A stretch of 64,000 bases of DNA from Nymphaea colorata (taxonomy: Eukaryota > Streptophyta > Magnoliopsida > Nymphaeales > Nymphaeaceae), in NCBI RefSeq assembly GCF_008831285.2, contig NC_045147.1, forward strand, positions 9,642,334-9,706,333. The letters run 5' to 3'. A program made the translations under genes and the position numbers. Under the pieces are notes generated by a model. The model had not been told where the DNA came from. It did not search any database and saw nothing but the letters and a program-made list of their open reading frames with translations. Within the stretch, counting starts at the first letter, position 1; each line of letters starts with the position of its first letter. Below are positions 46,358-58,842 of this stretch, in pieces.

Positions 46358-46611
46358 ACAACCTACTACAAGCATTGGTTACAACATAAAGACCCAAAAA
46401 GGTTTACGTACTCCCCCCAAACAAAGAAGAAGTAAAAAAGAACGACATACAATACACTATTATAAATGATGCTCCAACCTTTAGTGTATAAAATACGATA
46501 TTATCTCCCGTAACCAAAACCCCAAGAAAAAAGAAGAAAAAGGACACCTAATTCAACAACAGAGGCAGGAAGGGGACCGATGGGGGAATGCTGAAGGGCA
46601 GCGTCCACGCA

Positions 46612-49600
46612 CTAGCAAACGCCAGTCTTGCGCTGCTGGACGTACATCTTCCAGATCCTGGTGACCTCGCGTTGGGTCTCCAGCTCCGTCTTCTTGACGA
46701 TGGTGCCGTTCTGGCACTTCTCCTCGGAGACCTTGGACGGGGGGAGAGCGTCCAGAGCCTGGAGCGTCTTCTGGATGTCCAGGACAAGGCGCTCCGCCAG
46801 CGTGCGGCTGAAGTCCTCGCGGATGACCACTCGCAGGACCGTCACGTGCTGGGCGTCGGGCGCCATCGTGTACGCGGGCACGATCCAGCCGAAGCGGCGG
46901 AGATAGTCAGACACCTCGAACTCGTCGTGCCGGCTATGGTCCTTGAGGGAGAAAGCCACCAGCGGCACCCCGTTGTCCTTGGACACGATGTTGAAGCGGT
47001 CCGTCTTCTCCAACCCTTCCTTCAGCACCAGCATGTTCTCCCTGCAGTTCTCCATGACGTTCTTGTAGCCCTGCCCAATGCTCCCACATGGTTAGTTACA
47101 CTATATTCTGGGGCGAACATATGACAGAAAAAGAAAAAAAAAAAAAGTGCCGAACGCTCACCTCAAAACCAAGACGAATGAGCTGGTAGTACTGAGCAAT
47201 CACCTGACTCGATCCTGCAATTTTCATCACAGCAATCCCCAATTTTAGACAGTTTCTCATACGGCTAATTCAGAACAAAAAGAAGGCACAAAAAGGCCTT
47301 TTTTTCTTTTTTTCCCTTAAGTACCTATGAAGAGCATATGGCCTTGGGTTCATAAAACAAGGACGCGGCCATTCTTTAGAAATTGGTCTTGACGCTCAAA
47401 CAAATTAAGTTGCTAACATGACTTCAGAGTCAGCGACCATCAACCCAATTAAGTACTATACATAATGTAAGTTTCCCTCGTAAGAATGAAAGAGATTTGT
47501 GCCCTTACCCTTGGAGAAGTTGAGGGTGAAGGTGGGCTGGTCGGCACCCAGGTAGTTAATGTGGAAGATGAGCTCGTCGGGGAGGTCCTCCTTGCTGCGC
47601 CAGATGACCCAGCCGATGCCCGCGTAGACGAGCCCGTACTTGTGTCCACTGACGTTGATGCTCTTGACCAACGGCAACCTGAAGTCCCACACGAGGTCCG
47701 GGTAGATGAAAGGAGCGATGAAGCCGCCGCTGGCTGCGTCCACATGGATGGGCGTGTCCCACCTAATTTCCAAGCCCCAATCAGTTACGAGAAGGCAACA
47801 GACTGCAAATATTCGCCAAATCGACTTGGGCCTTGTCATTTGCATGGCCAATTCATTTACTATACCCGTTATTTCGATAAAATAATGATCATTCATTAAC
47901 CAAACGAGAAAGCCATCACCGGTCACCTCCAAGCTTCTAAATGCACATGCAATTTCAATAGTATTTCGTATTAAAAGGCCATCCACTACAAGAAGAATGA
48001 TAAGCGATGAAAAGTTGCACGCGCTTTTCAACCGGACCTACCACTTTGGCATGGGAGCAAATGCGTCATACACCAATCTTAGTGCGTTATATATGTGGGA
48101 GAGAAAGGATATATGTTTGCGCACTAACTTAGTTTCATTACTATATAATGTTAACTAGAAACAAGCCAATTACTTTTGATTTGGTTTAAGCTACGAAAAT
48201 GGGAAGCTTAAGCATACACATACCCGGTTTCTTTGTTCTTCTGGGTGAGGAGGTCGTTGAGGAGCTTGACGTCTTCGAACTCCCCGTTGAGAGTGGAACC
48301 GAGGATGGCAGCGACGCAGATGGTGTTCTCGTCCACCATCTCGACGGCCTTGAGGGGGTCCATGACGTAGTAGCCCTCCCTCAGCTTCACCTCCTTCAGC
48401 TCCACCTCGAAGTAGCGGGCGAACTTCTCCCAACACACCTGCACGTTCGCCCCCGTCACGATGTTGGGCTTGTCCGTTGGCTTCCCTTCCGCTCTCCTCT
48501 TGATCTGCCACTTCCTCTTGAACGCCAGTCCCGCCAGCATGATCGCCTCCGACGACCCCACCGTCCCCACGCCCACCGCCGTCTCTGACTCGCCGAGCGG
48601 CGCGTTGAAAAGATGCGCAATCATGTTCACGCACCGGTTCTGCGATCCCCATTTGGAGAAAAGCGTAGACCTTGCGTTACTTACAGTCGGAATTGAGAAA
48701 AAGTGTATACCTGCTGTTACCTCACAGAAGCACTCTGTTTCACCCTTTTTGGGTGCCCAGTGATCAGAGCACACGCGGTGACAGAAAGCAATCACGCTTA
48801 TATAATAATAGGTAATAGGTTCCTAAGCTGTGAATGAGAGCAATCTTAAGAATTGAGGGAGGGGATTTCTGTTACTAAATCGGATGCAGAAGCAATCCTC
48901 ATATCTTTTTACTGCTCATGGACGAGTCCGAGACAGCACGCGCGCAAAAAGAGAAATAATGATTTCCGTTCTTTCGAGTAGGCTCTTGCCGCCAAAAGTT
49001 GGTAGGTTTGATTTTTGTGCGTGCTATTTTTGAGATTTGCCAACTCTGTATCGGTTGACACTTACACCCAAATTACCAAGTACCTTGGCCTCCACAAGAA
49101 AAAAAAAAAAAAAGGCAGTTTCCTCCTATAGAATCACTAGTCATTGTCGTTAACGTACCCAGCCCGACTATTAACGGGCCGGGCTGGGTATCGGGCCGGG
49201 CCTGGTTAACCTCGTCTGAGGCCCGTCCAAGCTGGGCGATACCACGGCGGTGGAGGAGGCAGATGAGGGGTGCGCAAACTGCATCCGCGGGTGGTCAGGA
49301 GGCGGAACTCATTGGCACTGGGGGATGTTGTAGAAGCTGCTGTTGATGGAGGAGATAATGATGATAGGGAAGAGGAGGAGAAGGATGCGACTGATGACGT
49401 GGAATTGGGGGAGGCTCCAAGGTCCCTGAGGCAATGGAGGAGGGCGATGCTGCTCCATGGTGCCTCTGCGTTGATGATGGAGGCTGCTGCCATCCATTGG
49501 CTTTTCCACCGCCCATGATGCGACGAAGAGTGCCCCCCAACAGAAAGGAGAACCGACGGTGGTGGACCGGAGGTCGACTGTGACGAACCAGCAGTGCGAC

Positions 49601-52593
49601 GACGGTGATGGAGCATACTAGCAGTGCGATGGTGACCGCAACAACGGTGGATCGCATGGTGCAGACCAGCCCAGCAGCAGCTCTCTCCCTTTCAAATGAA
49701 AAGGGAAAGGCTCGAGTTATTTCGACCTAATGGTAACTTGGTCGAAATGGCTATTGGGCTCCAACGGGCCCCAAATTTTAACCCGAACCTGACCCGTTTT
49801 AATGTCGGGCCGCCCCGACGCAATGGGCAAGAGCTCAATGAGTGCAAAGCGCTACCCGGACCCGGGCCAGGTACCGGGTACCCGCTGGTGGCCCGACCCG
49901 ATGCTCAGGCCAATCACCAGATGAGGGCTCAATTAAGAGAAGCCGTTTGGAGAAAAGTTTAACACAAAAATAAAGAAAAGTTTAACACAAAAATAAAGAT
50001 TTGAGGCACTGTTGTCAATATATAGGTCAGATTTTTAAAATTTTCAGTTCAATGTAAAATAAGATAAACTACTTGTGAAACTAAAATTAATAAAACGATG
50101 CCGACCAACAAGTAATACAGCACCCACACCGCTATCAAGCCTAAAGCGCAACCTTGTTAACGGCCTCCACGCGAAGAGATACATGTTAAATTGATTTTAT
50201 TTTTAATAAAAAAATATATTTGTCGTTTTCAAAAGTTAAAAAATAATATTTTAAACTAAAAGAATATAAAGCCAAAATGTGCGCACCATTCAGCGGTTAT
50301 AAAACGGAAGACAGTAAAACCAATATCTACAACATTGCCCAAGTTCCCTAAAATTGATGTAAGGAAAAATTGAGAAAATGAAAACTGAAAAGAACGGGCA
50401 CCAACCAACATCCCGCGGGCAGATGGGCACTGATCAGTGGTCACTCAGACACTCACCCGCGTCGCGTGGACCCGTTTTGCTCCTGCCCTAGGAGGTGGGT
50501 CCACTCCATCACTCAATCTGCGCCACACATCGAAGCGTCGAGTGGACGCTTCCCGCAGCAGATTCATTAGCATGTGGGCCCCACATTGACTGACTGGCAA
50601 CCAAACAACCGGCCACAGTACGCGCTGGCCTCTCCACTCTTCTTGTCTCGTTTCTCGCAGAAAACCCAACCAATCGGATCCTCCATTTCGCATCACATGG
50701 CGGCTTATCTTGAAAACCTAGCATCTCTTTCCAAATCCATTCTTCGGACCTAGATGAGTTACAAATTCATCTACCCCTCATCTCCTCCTTCCCAACTTAA
50801 GAATTTCATATTGTTAATTGAAATGGGGGTTTCCCTTTCAAAGGAATTAATTTAATACCTTTAAAAAGGGTAAAAAGAGATGAGCAAATAGGACCACATG
50901 CAAGCGATTTCAAAGATGATGTAAGCTTAATAAAGTAACAAAAAAATATATTTATTTAGTTATTAAAACGAGGCAATAACCGATCTCCCAATCCACTTAA
51001 TTGCTAGATCAAACGAATTTTTCTTTTTTCTAAAGAAAAGAGAAGCACTAAAACTAAAAGTGTTTTTGTGAAAAATGAGTGGATACCTTTTCAGAAGCTT
51101 AGAAGAAAATATATTAAGAGGCATAGAATAAAAAAGGTTACATTAAATCAGCTTTGACCTCCAGATGCCAATAATCGCGTTAATCTAATAAAATTTAATC
51201 GTGTAGCTTTAATCTATGGATCGATTTAACAACCACTTTGAGTTGTGTTGTGCGTTTCAACATCTCGGGGGAAAAATAATTTACTGTCGATCTTTAAATG
51301 TTGTATAGTTTTACATACACGTCAGAGTCCAAATCAGAAGAATACTCTCGCACCTATCTCGCAAATGACATTTATCCTCTAAACTTGTCCAGAACGATTT
51401 AAAATGTCCAATTCCATTTTCTGAACTGGCTTCATAACTGGACGAAGAAAAGAATAATTCAGAAAAAAAAAAAAAAAGCGGAAGCACACCACCACTTAGT
51501 TCTAGAATTTCCAATTGTTATAGCAGATTTTGTTGTATTTACTGAAAGATTTATATTTTTCATATATCTATTGAAACAGTTTGCCACGGTTCCCGGTTTC
51601 TTTCTGTTGATTTGACATTCAAAGAGCAACTTATCTTTATAATAAATGCTTGAATGAAGTTAAATCAACCTGAATGAAAATAACAGCAACCATATCAGGC
51701 CTTTTTCTCTGTAAGAGTGAAATTGACAAAAAACAAAGTTATCTCCGCGTTCCGAGAGTGCGGACTTTAACTGGAACTCCTTCTCTCCAGTGGTTGCTAC
51801 CATAAGTTGCGCTTTTATCAAAGTATTCGGAAACAATAGGCAATCTTAGAAATTATTAGAAATCGAAGCCTCCAAATCAATTTTTTCCTAAGCTTCAGAT
51901 TTCAGTTGGAAAAATTCAGAAAAAGATCGACCCGCTAATCGCGCCTTCCAATCGCGACGGGCAGCGTACGGGAAGGGGCTTTCAGCCAAATCCGTCTCGG
52001 TTACCGACAAGCAAGAATCGGTTCGATTCTTCGTCATTCGCGCAAGTGTATCGGAAATGCTTACGGAAGGACGCCGGATCGCCTGTTGCCGGCGCACACG
52101 ATCATAGATTCGCAGGCTCGCAGGCGCAACCAGGGATGGTTCTCCTTGGTATAAGAAAAATGGAAACCAAGAGCAAAGAGGAAGGAAGAGAGAGAGAGAG
52201 AACGAGTGTGGGTGGTTTTACCTGGAGTTCGGTGGTGACAGGATACTCGTCCATGTCGACGTAATTCTTGTTGATGGCCTGCATCATCAGTCGGTCGCAC
52301 TCTGGCTCCATCCACGTCGTCACGAACGACGCCAGATTCAGCCTCGGGTTCCCATCAAGCATCAGCTCGTCGTTTATGATCTGGTACGCCGCCTCCTTCG
52401 GTATCGAGTTTTCCGGCATCCTGAACCTGCAACCATTTCCCGAAAACAAATCGCAAAGGTATCAGAACCAACCCATTGAGAGAGAGAAATAGCGAGTTTC
52501 TTGTTACCTAGGGAGAGACGAACGGACATATCGGGAAGCAAAGGTGGAGTGGACGGAAACGTCCGACTCGGAGGCGGTTTTAGACAAAACCAT
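46612..52593 (-). CDS. GAD: Glutamate decarboxylase (PLP-dependent, EC 4.1.1.15), six exons, 490 aa
   Basis: Decarboxylates glutamate to GABA in the cytosol. Exons on the minus strand: 52593-52508, 52426-52222, 48639-48224, 47762-47509, 47214-47162 and 47070-46612 (TAG 46612-46614). All junctions are GT-AG and frames join to exactly 490 codons plus stop, the usual plant GAD length. The N-terminus has [16 protein letters not shown], then [20 protein letters not shown]. The PLP fold includes [13 protein letters not shown] and [13 protein letters not shown], and the Schiff-base lysine in NVSGHKYG (Lys277). The C-terminus ([16 protein letters not shown]) is basic with a Trp, as in calmodulin-binding tails of plant GADs, so Ca2+/calmodulin activation is likely. 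The start has a strong ACCATGG context and no upstream ATG after the TATA box. Intron 2 is unusually long (3.58 kb). No canonical AATAAA lies before the adjacent LARD. Confidence 0.97.
49141..49970. mobile_element. GC-rich island in GAD intron 2, possible non-autonomous DNA element
   Basis: About 0.8 kb of GC-rich sequence stands out from the AT-rich intron. Its two edges carry GGGCCGGGC/GCCCGACCC words (49160-49215 and 49780-49905), reminiscent of the subterminal repeats of some plant hAT-like elements. The core (49206-49657) is open in several frames on both strands, including a minus-strand frame starting [20 protein letters not shown] that looks like a signal anchor. No transposase, defined terminal repeat or target duplication was found; overlapping ORFs may simply reflect GC bias. 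Confidence 0.35.
49971..52221. other. Remainder of GAD intron 2
   Basis: Mostly AT-rich intron. A GC-richer block at about 50400-50760 has promoter- or leader-like texture but only an 18-codon ORF (ATG 50697). A GA-run lies at 52185-52201 beside the splice donor of exon 2. Confidence 0.5.
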
Positions 52594-52704
52594 GGTGGTT
52601 TGGGGAACAAGAGGGGGAAGGAGGAGGATAGAAGGGTATGAAGAACTGCTTTTTGAGAAGGCAATTGGTGGGGATTTGGGGAAGAAAGGGGGATTGATGG
52701 CATT

Positions 52705-52712
52705 TATTTATA
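52705..52712 (-). promoter_or_regulatory. TATA box of GAD
   Basis: On the minus strand TATAAATA lies 112 bp upstream of the ATG at 52593. The leader is pyrimidine-rich, free of upstream ATGs, and contains ACCAATTGCCTT (52669-52658), a word also found in the leader of the GAD-like exon at 58.7 kb. Confidence 0.75.
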
Positions 52713-52819
52713 AGCTGAAGAAACCCGCCCGAGGGCCCCGAGCACCCCATACATTGGCGCCATGCTTCTCCTTAAATTACGAGAAGAGACTTGCTTTTTT
52801 TCACGATTAACAGAGATTG

Positions 52820-55685
52820 ACACTTGCCGGCAGATATTATTTTAATAAAATTTCACCTGAAGTGACTTATTTTTTATCCCTATCGAAAAATAGTGCTTTC
52901 TATGTCTAGATTTTCCCCATACGTCTCCTTTTTTGGCTGATGAGTGTCTACTCTAGAGCTGGACTGGACATTGAAATTATATTATGAAGGAAAAGGTGAC
53001 ACTTTGTGCTTTACGTTTTCTCTCTCTCCCTCCAAGTGGAATGTGGTTATGATCATGCCTTCTTAGAATTAAGTTTACTCAAACCGGTATTATGATTGGA
53101 GGTTCGGAATAAGGATATTGGTCAATTTTCAGCGGTGCCATGTCCGCATAAAAAAGAGAAACCAAACCATAGAGATTTTAGAAATTCAAATAAAAAGTAG
53201 GACCTTCGGACGAAAGTTTTAAATTGTCGCTTGGTTGACACTATGGGTCGTCCTGAGTTCTACATTAAAGCGACGTTCACGGCCAGACTGTTTGTGCCGA
53301 CGGGCGTTGATCTTTTTTCTCCTAAACCGTCAAGATCCTACTTGTCCCTCCTGTTGGAAGCACATGTAATTGTTTTATGGACAAACAAAAAATTATAATA
53401 GGTTCATGAAATACTTTAAAAAATATTAGTATAAATCAGAATTAACTTTTACAATAGATTCATGAAATAATTACAATCAGTTTCATTTGCCAAACCCATA
53501 ATTTATGGTTGTTTCCCTCACAAGGTAACTAAAATTTTTAATGTCAGTTAATCTCCAATGTCACCAATACGAGTTTGGATCTCGCTTCTAACCCCGGTTA
53601 TCGAATTTACAAAGTTGTGAATTTGCAAAGAAAAAAAAATTACTGGGTATACTTTTGAAAAAATACAAAAAATAAACAACTTTTGATGTTGTCGCCGATT
53701 CAACTCATTCACACCGTGATTTGCACGGAGTCTGAGATCTCAGCTGACAGTAGCGGACCTACAAAATGGTTTCGCTTGCATCTGGCACCGTTAAATAGCA
53801 GCGGATCAGTGACCGACGCGGAATGTGACTCTCACCGGACGAAAAGTGTGGGGGCCCCGACCAAGAAATTAACGAAAATAGATCGGACGAATCCGCTTTG
53901 ATTTCTTTCCACCAACTTATTATCAAAAATTTAGTGTTTGCTTTTGTCTCAGTTCGCTTTTAGGCAAGAGACGGACCCGCCTAAAAGATATCCATTGCCA
54001 AAAGGAATGACTGGTAACTATGTTGGCTTTTTAGTCTCGTGAAATGAAACCCCGTCGACCAATTCTGTGTGTCGCTTTTTGTTTAACAATTTAGCTCTCC
54101 CTCCCTCAATCAAACACCGACAATAGCATGTCTAGAACGACATCAGGGGTTGTTTGTGCACTTGGAAAAATGCCCCTTCTTTTTCCTCCATTCCTTCTTA
54201 AATACTAGATTATATCGCTCTTGGCCTTCCATTTTGGAAAGAGTTGGGTGGTCATTTCATGGACAAGCCAGCAAGACTCTTTGTCAAGAACGAAACGAGG
54301 CCCATTGGAAGTCCGGGCACCACTACTCACTGTTGGCATGGTTAGGTGTTGACCGAGTCCGACCGGTGGGCTTTGTTGGACCTTGGACAGCGAAAGGCTC
54401 TAGAAACTCGAGTCATCTTTAGCTCCCAGTTGACGCTCGCGGTTCCATTGCACGTTTTTCCTTTTCCTTTTTCTTTTTCTTTTTTTTTAAGGGCTCGGAG
54501 ATGATCCGGAATTCACGTTGGCTGAGAATTAACCCAATTTCTTACATACCTAAAGCTGTATTTCAACGTGGATCGTGTGCATCACGATACATCATTCATG
54601 CTTCTCAAATCAGCAATCTTTTGGAACCATGAATTTGATGTGGCAATGCTTTCTCTCTAAGTATCTCGACGTGGAAAGTGCTTCTTTATACAATATTGTT
54701 TTTCATTCAAGCGATTATGCAAAAAACATTGAAGCATGAGCACTCATATTATTATTCTTATGCTTTCAAGCTAAAGGCAAGTGCTGTCTTGTCCTTAAAG
54801 AACACCAGTTTCACAAGACTGCTAATAAACTATTTTCCAGCCTTGTCAAGACGTGGGCTGGAAAAGACGTATAAAACGAATCTAGGTGGCGCATCATCAA
54901 CCAAAAGCTGAGAAAATAAATGAAATCAAATAAAGAGCGGTCGCGAAGGAATTTGGTTCCGATTTCTCAGGGCCATACGACTCTGGGCGCGCGCGAGAGA
55001 GAGAGATCTAAGATAATTTAAAAATCTAAATTCAAATGTGAACAAATAGATCAGTATTTTTGGGCATCATGAGGTTGTATCTCCCGAAGCCAAGTACACT
55101 TTTGAAAGTTTTGTCAAAAACTTGGCTGCAAATTTTAAAATAATTCACGTTATGTGGTTTTCCTATTAATCCTGATTCTCATTTCATTTTCCTGCTCATA
55201 CTCGTGCACCAATATTAACATCAATTTGAACTTCCACTAAACGAATTACAACAAAAGCAGTTCCTAATATAACCACCTTCAAAATTCACAGTGATCAAAG
55301 ATGTTACTCTTTCATTAGTAACTGCGACCAATTGATTGAGTATCTAGCTCCTTTTATAAGTGTAATTTAATCACCAAAATGAATCCATCAATATGGCAGA
55401 AGTCTCCACTTTTCTAAATGAAAAGTTTTGTGTGTGTGTGTGCATGGGTATATATAAATAAACCACATCCTATCTTATTAAAGGTTTTCTTAAGAAACAA
55501 TTTTGCATATATGCATGTTTATATAAATCAATATATAATGGTATTTTTTTAATATGTAGGTAAGTCCTACTAAACATTCAAAAAAAAAAAATGCTAATAT
55601 ATTATAATATAAATTATCCAAAAATCACATTCATACGGCAGATTGTAGAAAGTGAGTGAAAATTGTCAAAAATATAAGGTGCACT
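52820..55685. other. Upstream region of GAD, no gene recognised
   Basis: AT-rich sequence with low-complexity runs. Scattered ORFs (53683-53901, 54150-54422) show no domain. It includes the presumptive upstream regulatory region of GAD, but I cannot name individual elements with confidence. Confidence 0.45.
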
Positions 55686-55689
55686 TGAA

Positions 55690-57480
55690 AGTAATATTCC
55701 AGTAGAAAGCTGTGGGTTTATTTTCTAAAAATAAATCGAATGTGTTTGTTATTTTCAAAAGGTGGAATGTTGGAGTTGAACATGAAACTCGAATGAAAAT
55801 CAAGTGTTTGAGATCTTACAACGTGGTGAGCATGACTGCACGGAATTCAAATACTTTGCACCTAAAGGGTTTTGGATGGATAAAACAATCCTAACGAGAC
55901 CACAGCAAAATGAGGATGTTGAACACTTGAACAGAGGATCTGAATAAGCGATCCAGGAGTATGATATTGCACGCTTTTTTTTCCAAGTGTTTTTGGCTTG
56001 ATGTCATTAGCACTACTACTTTCTTGATCAATCATGAATCCTCAATTCCCTTGGTTAACAAACTGCCTAAGGATGTTTGGATAAGAAATCAGAAAAATCT
56101 TTCACACCTGAGTCATTGGTTGTGTTTCTTACGTGCACATCGATTTTGATGATGAAGATAAGTTGGATCTAAGGTCCAGGAGATATAATTTTATTGGATA
56201 AGGTAGTGATGAATTTGCATACCGTGTATGGGATGATAAAATTAGAAAGATCATATAGCAAAACAAAAAGCGAGAGGCGAACAGGTAGAATTGGAAAAAT
56301 ATCTCAGAAGAGGACATGCCCAGAATAAACCAAGACAATCCTAAGATTTCTCCAGACAAACCAAATCCTAGCACACCTTTATTGTAGAGTAAGATTACGA
56401 AGCCTACTTAGAGGTGTTTTCCTTCTTTACATTATCTAGTATTAATCAACAGATATTGTTGAATAGGAGTGCACTGATGATGCAACACATGTGAAAGATT
56501 CTTTCAAGTAGGAGCTAGCAATGAAAGAATAAAGGGGGTCCTGCATAAGAACCAAATATGGGTCCTACTGAATTACTACCTGACAAAAGAGCAATACATA
56601 ATAAGTGGGTTTATTAAATGAAGGAGGAAGCTAATGACTGAAAGATGCACCAAGCAAGGATAGTTTGTAAAAGGCTTCTAGTAGAAGGTAGGTGTTGATG
56701 ACACTGAGAATCTATCCCCTATTATTGAACTTATTACAATCAGCTTGTCTCCATATGGATTTGGAAGAATGCAACTATTTGATGCAACAAGAAAGCTTTG
56801 AGGTACTTAGCTGCAAACTAGAAAAGAGTATATTTTGAAACGAACTCTAAGGCAGTGGCACAAAAAATTCAGTAACCCTCAAACCAGTGAACACCAAAAG
56901 TCAAGAGGAGCATAAAGCCATATCTGAAATTTTTATGCATCTGTTGTAAGCAGTTTAGATATATAAGCTATGGTTTATACTAGGATACATATTGCTCATG
57001 TAGTGAGACCTATGAGCAGATATATGTATGATATAGAAAGAAGCAATAAGAAGTTGTTAATAGATATTAAGATACTTGAAAGGAACTTCAGTATGACACT
57101 TTGTTTCATAATAAATGATATATTTCTACAAGGGTTTGTGGATACAGATTTAGGTGGTTGAATTAATAATAAAAGAAGTATTATTGCATACATCTGCAAT
57201 TATAAGTTGGGTGTATCAACTTTGGAAGATTATTGTATGGTTCACAGCTGAATTAGAGTATGTTGCAAGTAAACAGATGATCTATCTAAAGGAGGAATTG
57301 GGTAAAAAACAAAGCAACTTCATTTTTTCTAGGATAGTCAAAGTGCGATTCACCTAGCAAAGAACCTGCTGTTCCATGCAAGAATAAAACATGTACAACT
57401 GAACTATCTTTCTGTATGTGGATTGCCAAAAGAAAATGCATTGTCATTTAAGAAGATTTGTGAAACAAAAAAAATCTAAC
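55690..57480 (+). pseudogene. Decayed Ty1/copia pol (integrase to RNase H)
   Basis: In broken plus-strand frames: an integrase core with KNKSNVFVIFKRW … KCLRS (about 55727-55815); its distal part with SKCFWLDVISTTTFLINH (about 55985); a KLDLRSRRYNFIG-like segment and WDDKIRKII (about 56160-56255); the late RT region with MVYTRIHIAHVVRPMSRYM (56970-57027); and the RNase H end with AELEYVASKQMIYLKEEL (57248-57300) and HLAKNLLFHARIKHV (about 57353). The order is that of copia pol. LTRs were not identified and the middle of RT is largely unrecognisable, so this is an old fragment lying between the two GAD-type first exons. Confidence 0.82.
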
Positions 57481-58649
57481 AGACACGTTATTTGATTCTT
57501 TTGTTGCAAAAAGTTGAGGTTGTATACGTCCTCAGCTGGCTTCCATGGTCAATTGCTGTGGAGGCACCAACTGGGCGGTTGAAAGACATAAGGGAAAGTG
57601 TAAGAAATTTCACAATGCATGCCTTGCAATTTTTCACTATTTCAGTATTTCATAAGGAAAAAGTTGAGCAGGCCTAGGAAGATATCTAAGAAATGAACTG
57701 TGAATTTCATGATCCAATTTCGTATTTGTTGTTGCAGTTATTTATCAAATTAATATACTATTAACAAAATATTGTGCTTTATCCCATTAACAAAATGCGA
57801 TTTATGCCCACAAAGAAAAAGCATGATACGAAGGTGTTTGAAAAGAAGAATATTGCGTTCTCTGAGAACATGTCTTCCGCGTGTGCATGTTCTGAAAACA
57901 CCATACTAATCTTCTTCCATGAAACATAGTGTGATTATATATATTGTTTTTAGATTCAACAAATTAATGCAGAACATATTTATTCCTTAATTAAAATCAT
58001 GGTGTTTTTTGAGCATCGAATTTGCCTATTCATAACTTTTTGTTTATATGATATGAAAAATACAAGGAAAGACATGAATTTCCCATCCAATATTCAGATG
58101 CAAGGGTACGAAGAATACGAGGTCTTAGACCTTTTTGTTTTATTTGGAAAGCGTTTCTGGTTGGGTATTTTTCTTCCCTTTACATTTTTAAACATGAGTT
58201 CCAACGTCTTACTCCAGTAAGGTTGCTCGTCACCAAGCCACTTTTTTGGCTCGTCACTACACTACCCTTTGTATTCAATAAGATATGTGTCTGTTATATT
58301 ATGCATGTAATAATTTACTGAACTGACACAACCTATTCGATTTAGCAAAAGCAGTTCAAACACCAAGTTGCCTGTGCGTGCGTGTTATATTGATAGGCAC
58401 TGATGTTGAGTTTCACAAAAAGGATTAAAAACCAACATTTTCAAGAACCAAACCGAGCTCATGTTCAGCTCATTGAAAGATTAAATGAACTCGGACAAAC
58501 AAAAAGTTCATGTTGGTGTCCTTGTAAATTTTCATGAACAGGCAGGCACGTTTACATCTTTATTGTAGGAGCTGTAACATGGACAAATTCGGTTGATCGA
58601 CCAAAGCTAAGGTTAAGCATACAAACTACCGATGGAGAGAGAGATTTAC

Positions 58650-58726
58650 CTATGGGGCGGCTGTAGGACAAACGGAGTACCGTAAACTGAGGCGTCCGAC
58701 CCCGATGTAGCTTGCGACGAAGACAT
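58650..58726 (-). CDS. GAD-like first exon upstream of GAD (alternative first exon or relic of a duplicate)
   Basis: ATG at 58726 opens 25 codons plus two bases, ending in AG|GTAAAT at 58650, the same phase-2 AG|GT boundary as GAD exon 1. The peptide begins MSSSQATSGSDASVYGTPF. Aligned without gaps to GAD, 8 of the first 17 residues are identical, including S-x-SD-x-SV and T17. The leader has no upstream ATG and shares ACCAATTGCCTT with the GAD leader, and a TATA box lies upstream. No other GAD exon lies between here and 52593. It could splice to exon 2 at 52426 in frame, giving an isoform with a different N-terminus, or it may be the surviving stub of a tandem GAD copy. Function is inferred. 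Confidence 0.55.
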
Positions 58727-58752
58727 GGTGCTTTTCGCGGATGATATGAATA

Positions 58753-58784
<32 letters not shown>

Positions 58785-58842
58785 GGTATTTACTTTGGAC
58801 AACAAGGCAATTGGTCACTATGTTAGAGTAGGGGGGCAGGCT

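Noticed and set aside
46588-47124. 178-codon plus-strand ORF
   Set aside because: Antisense shadow of GAD exon 6 in GC-rich coding DNA; no domain. The same holds for 47486-47899 and 48199-48588.
48191-48652. 153-codon minus-strand ORF overlapping GAD exon 3
   Set aside because: Alternative frame of the exon; charged, repetitive composition and no domain. The GAD frame is unambiguous.
48905-48945. Possible hammerhead-like core (GGACGAGTCC)
   Set aside because: The CUGAUGA and GAAA core motifs and pairing stems are absent.
49206-49657. Overlapping 136- and 120-codon ORFs in GAD intron 2
   Set aside because: Open in several frames at once on GC-rich DNA; kept as an island of interest but not called as genes.
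50697-50753. 18-codon ATG ORF with leader-like upstream sequence in GAD intron 2
   Set aside because: Too short, with no homology or splice context.
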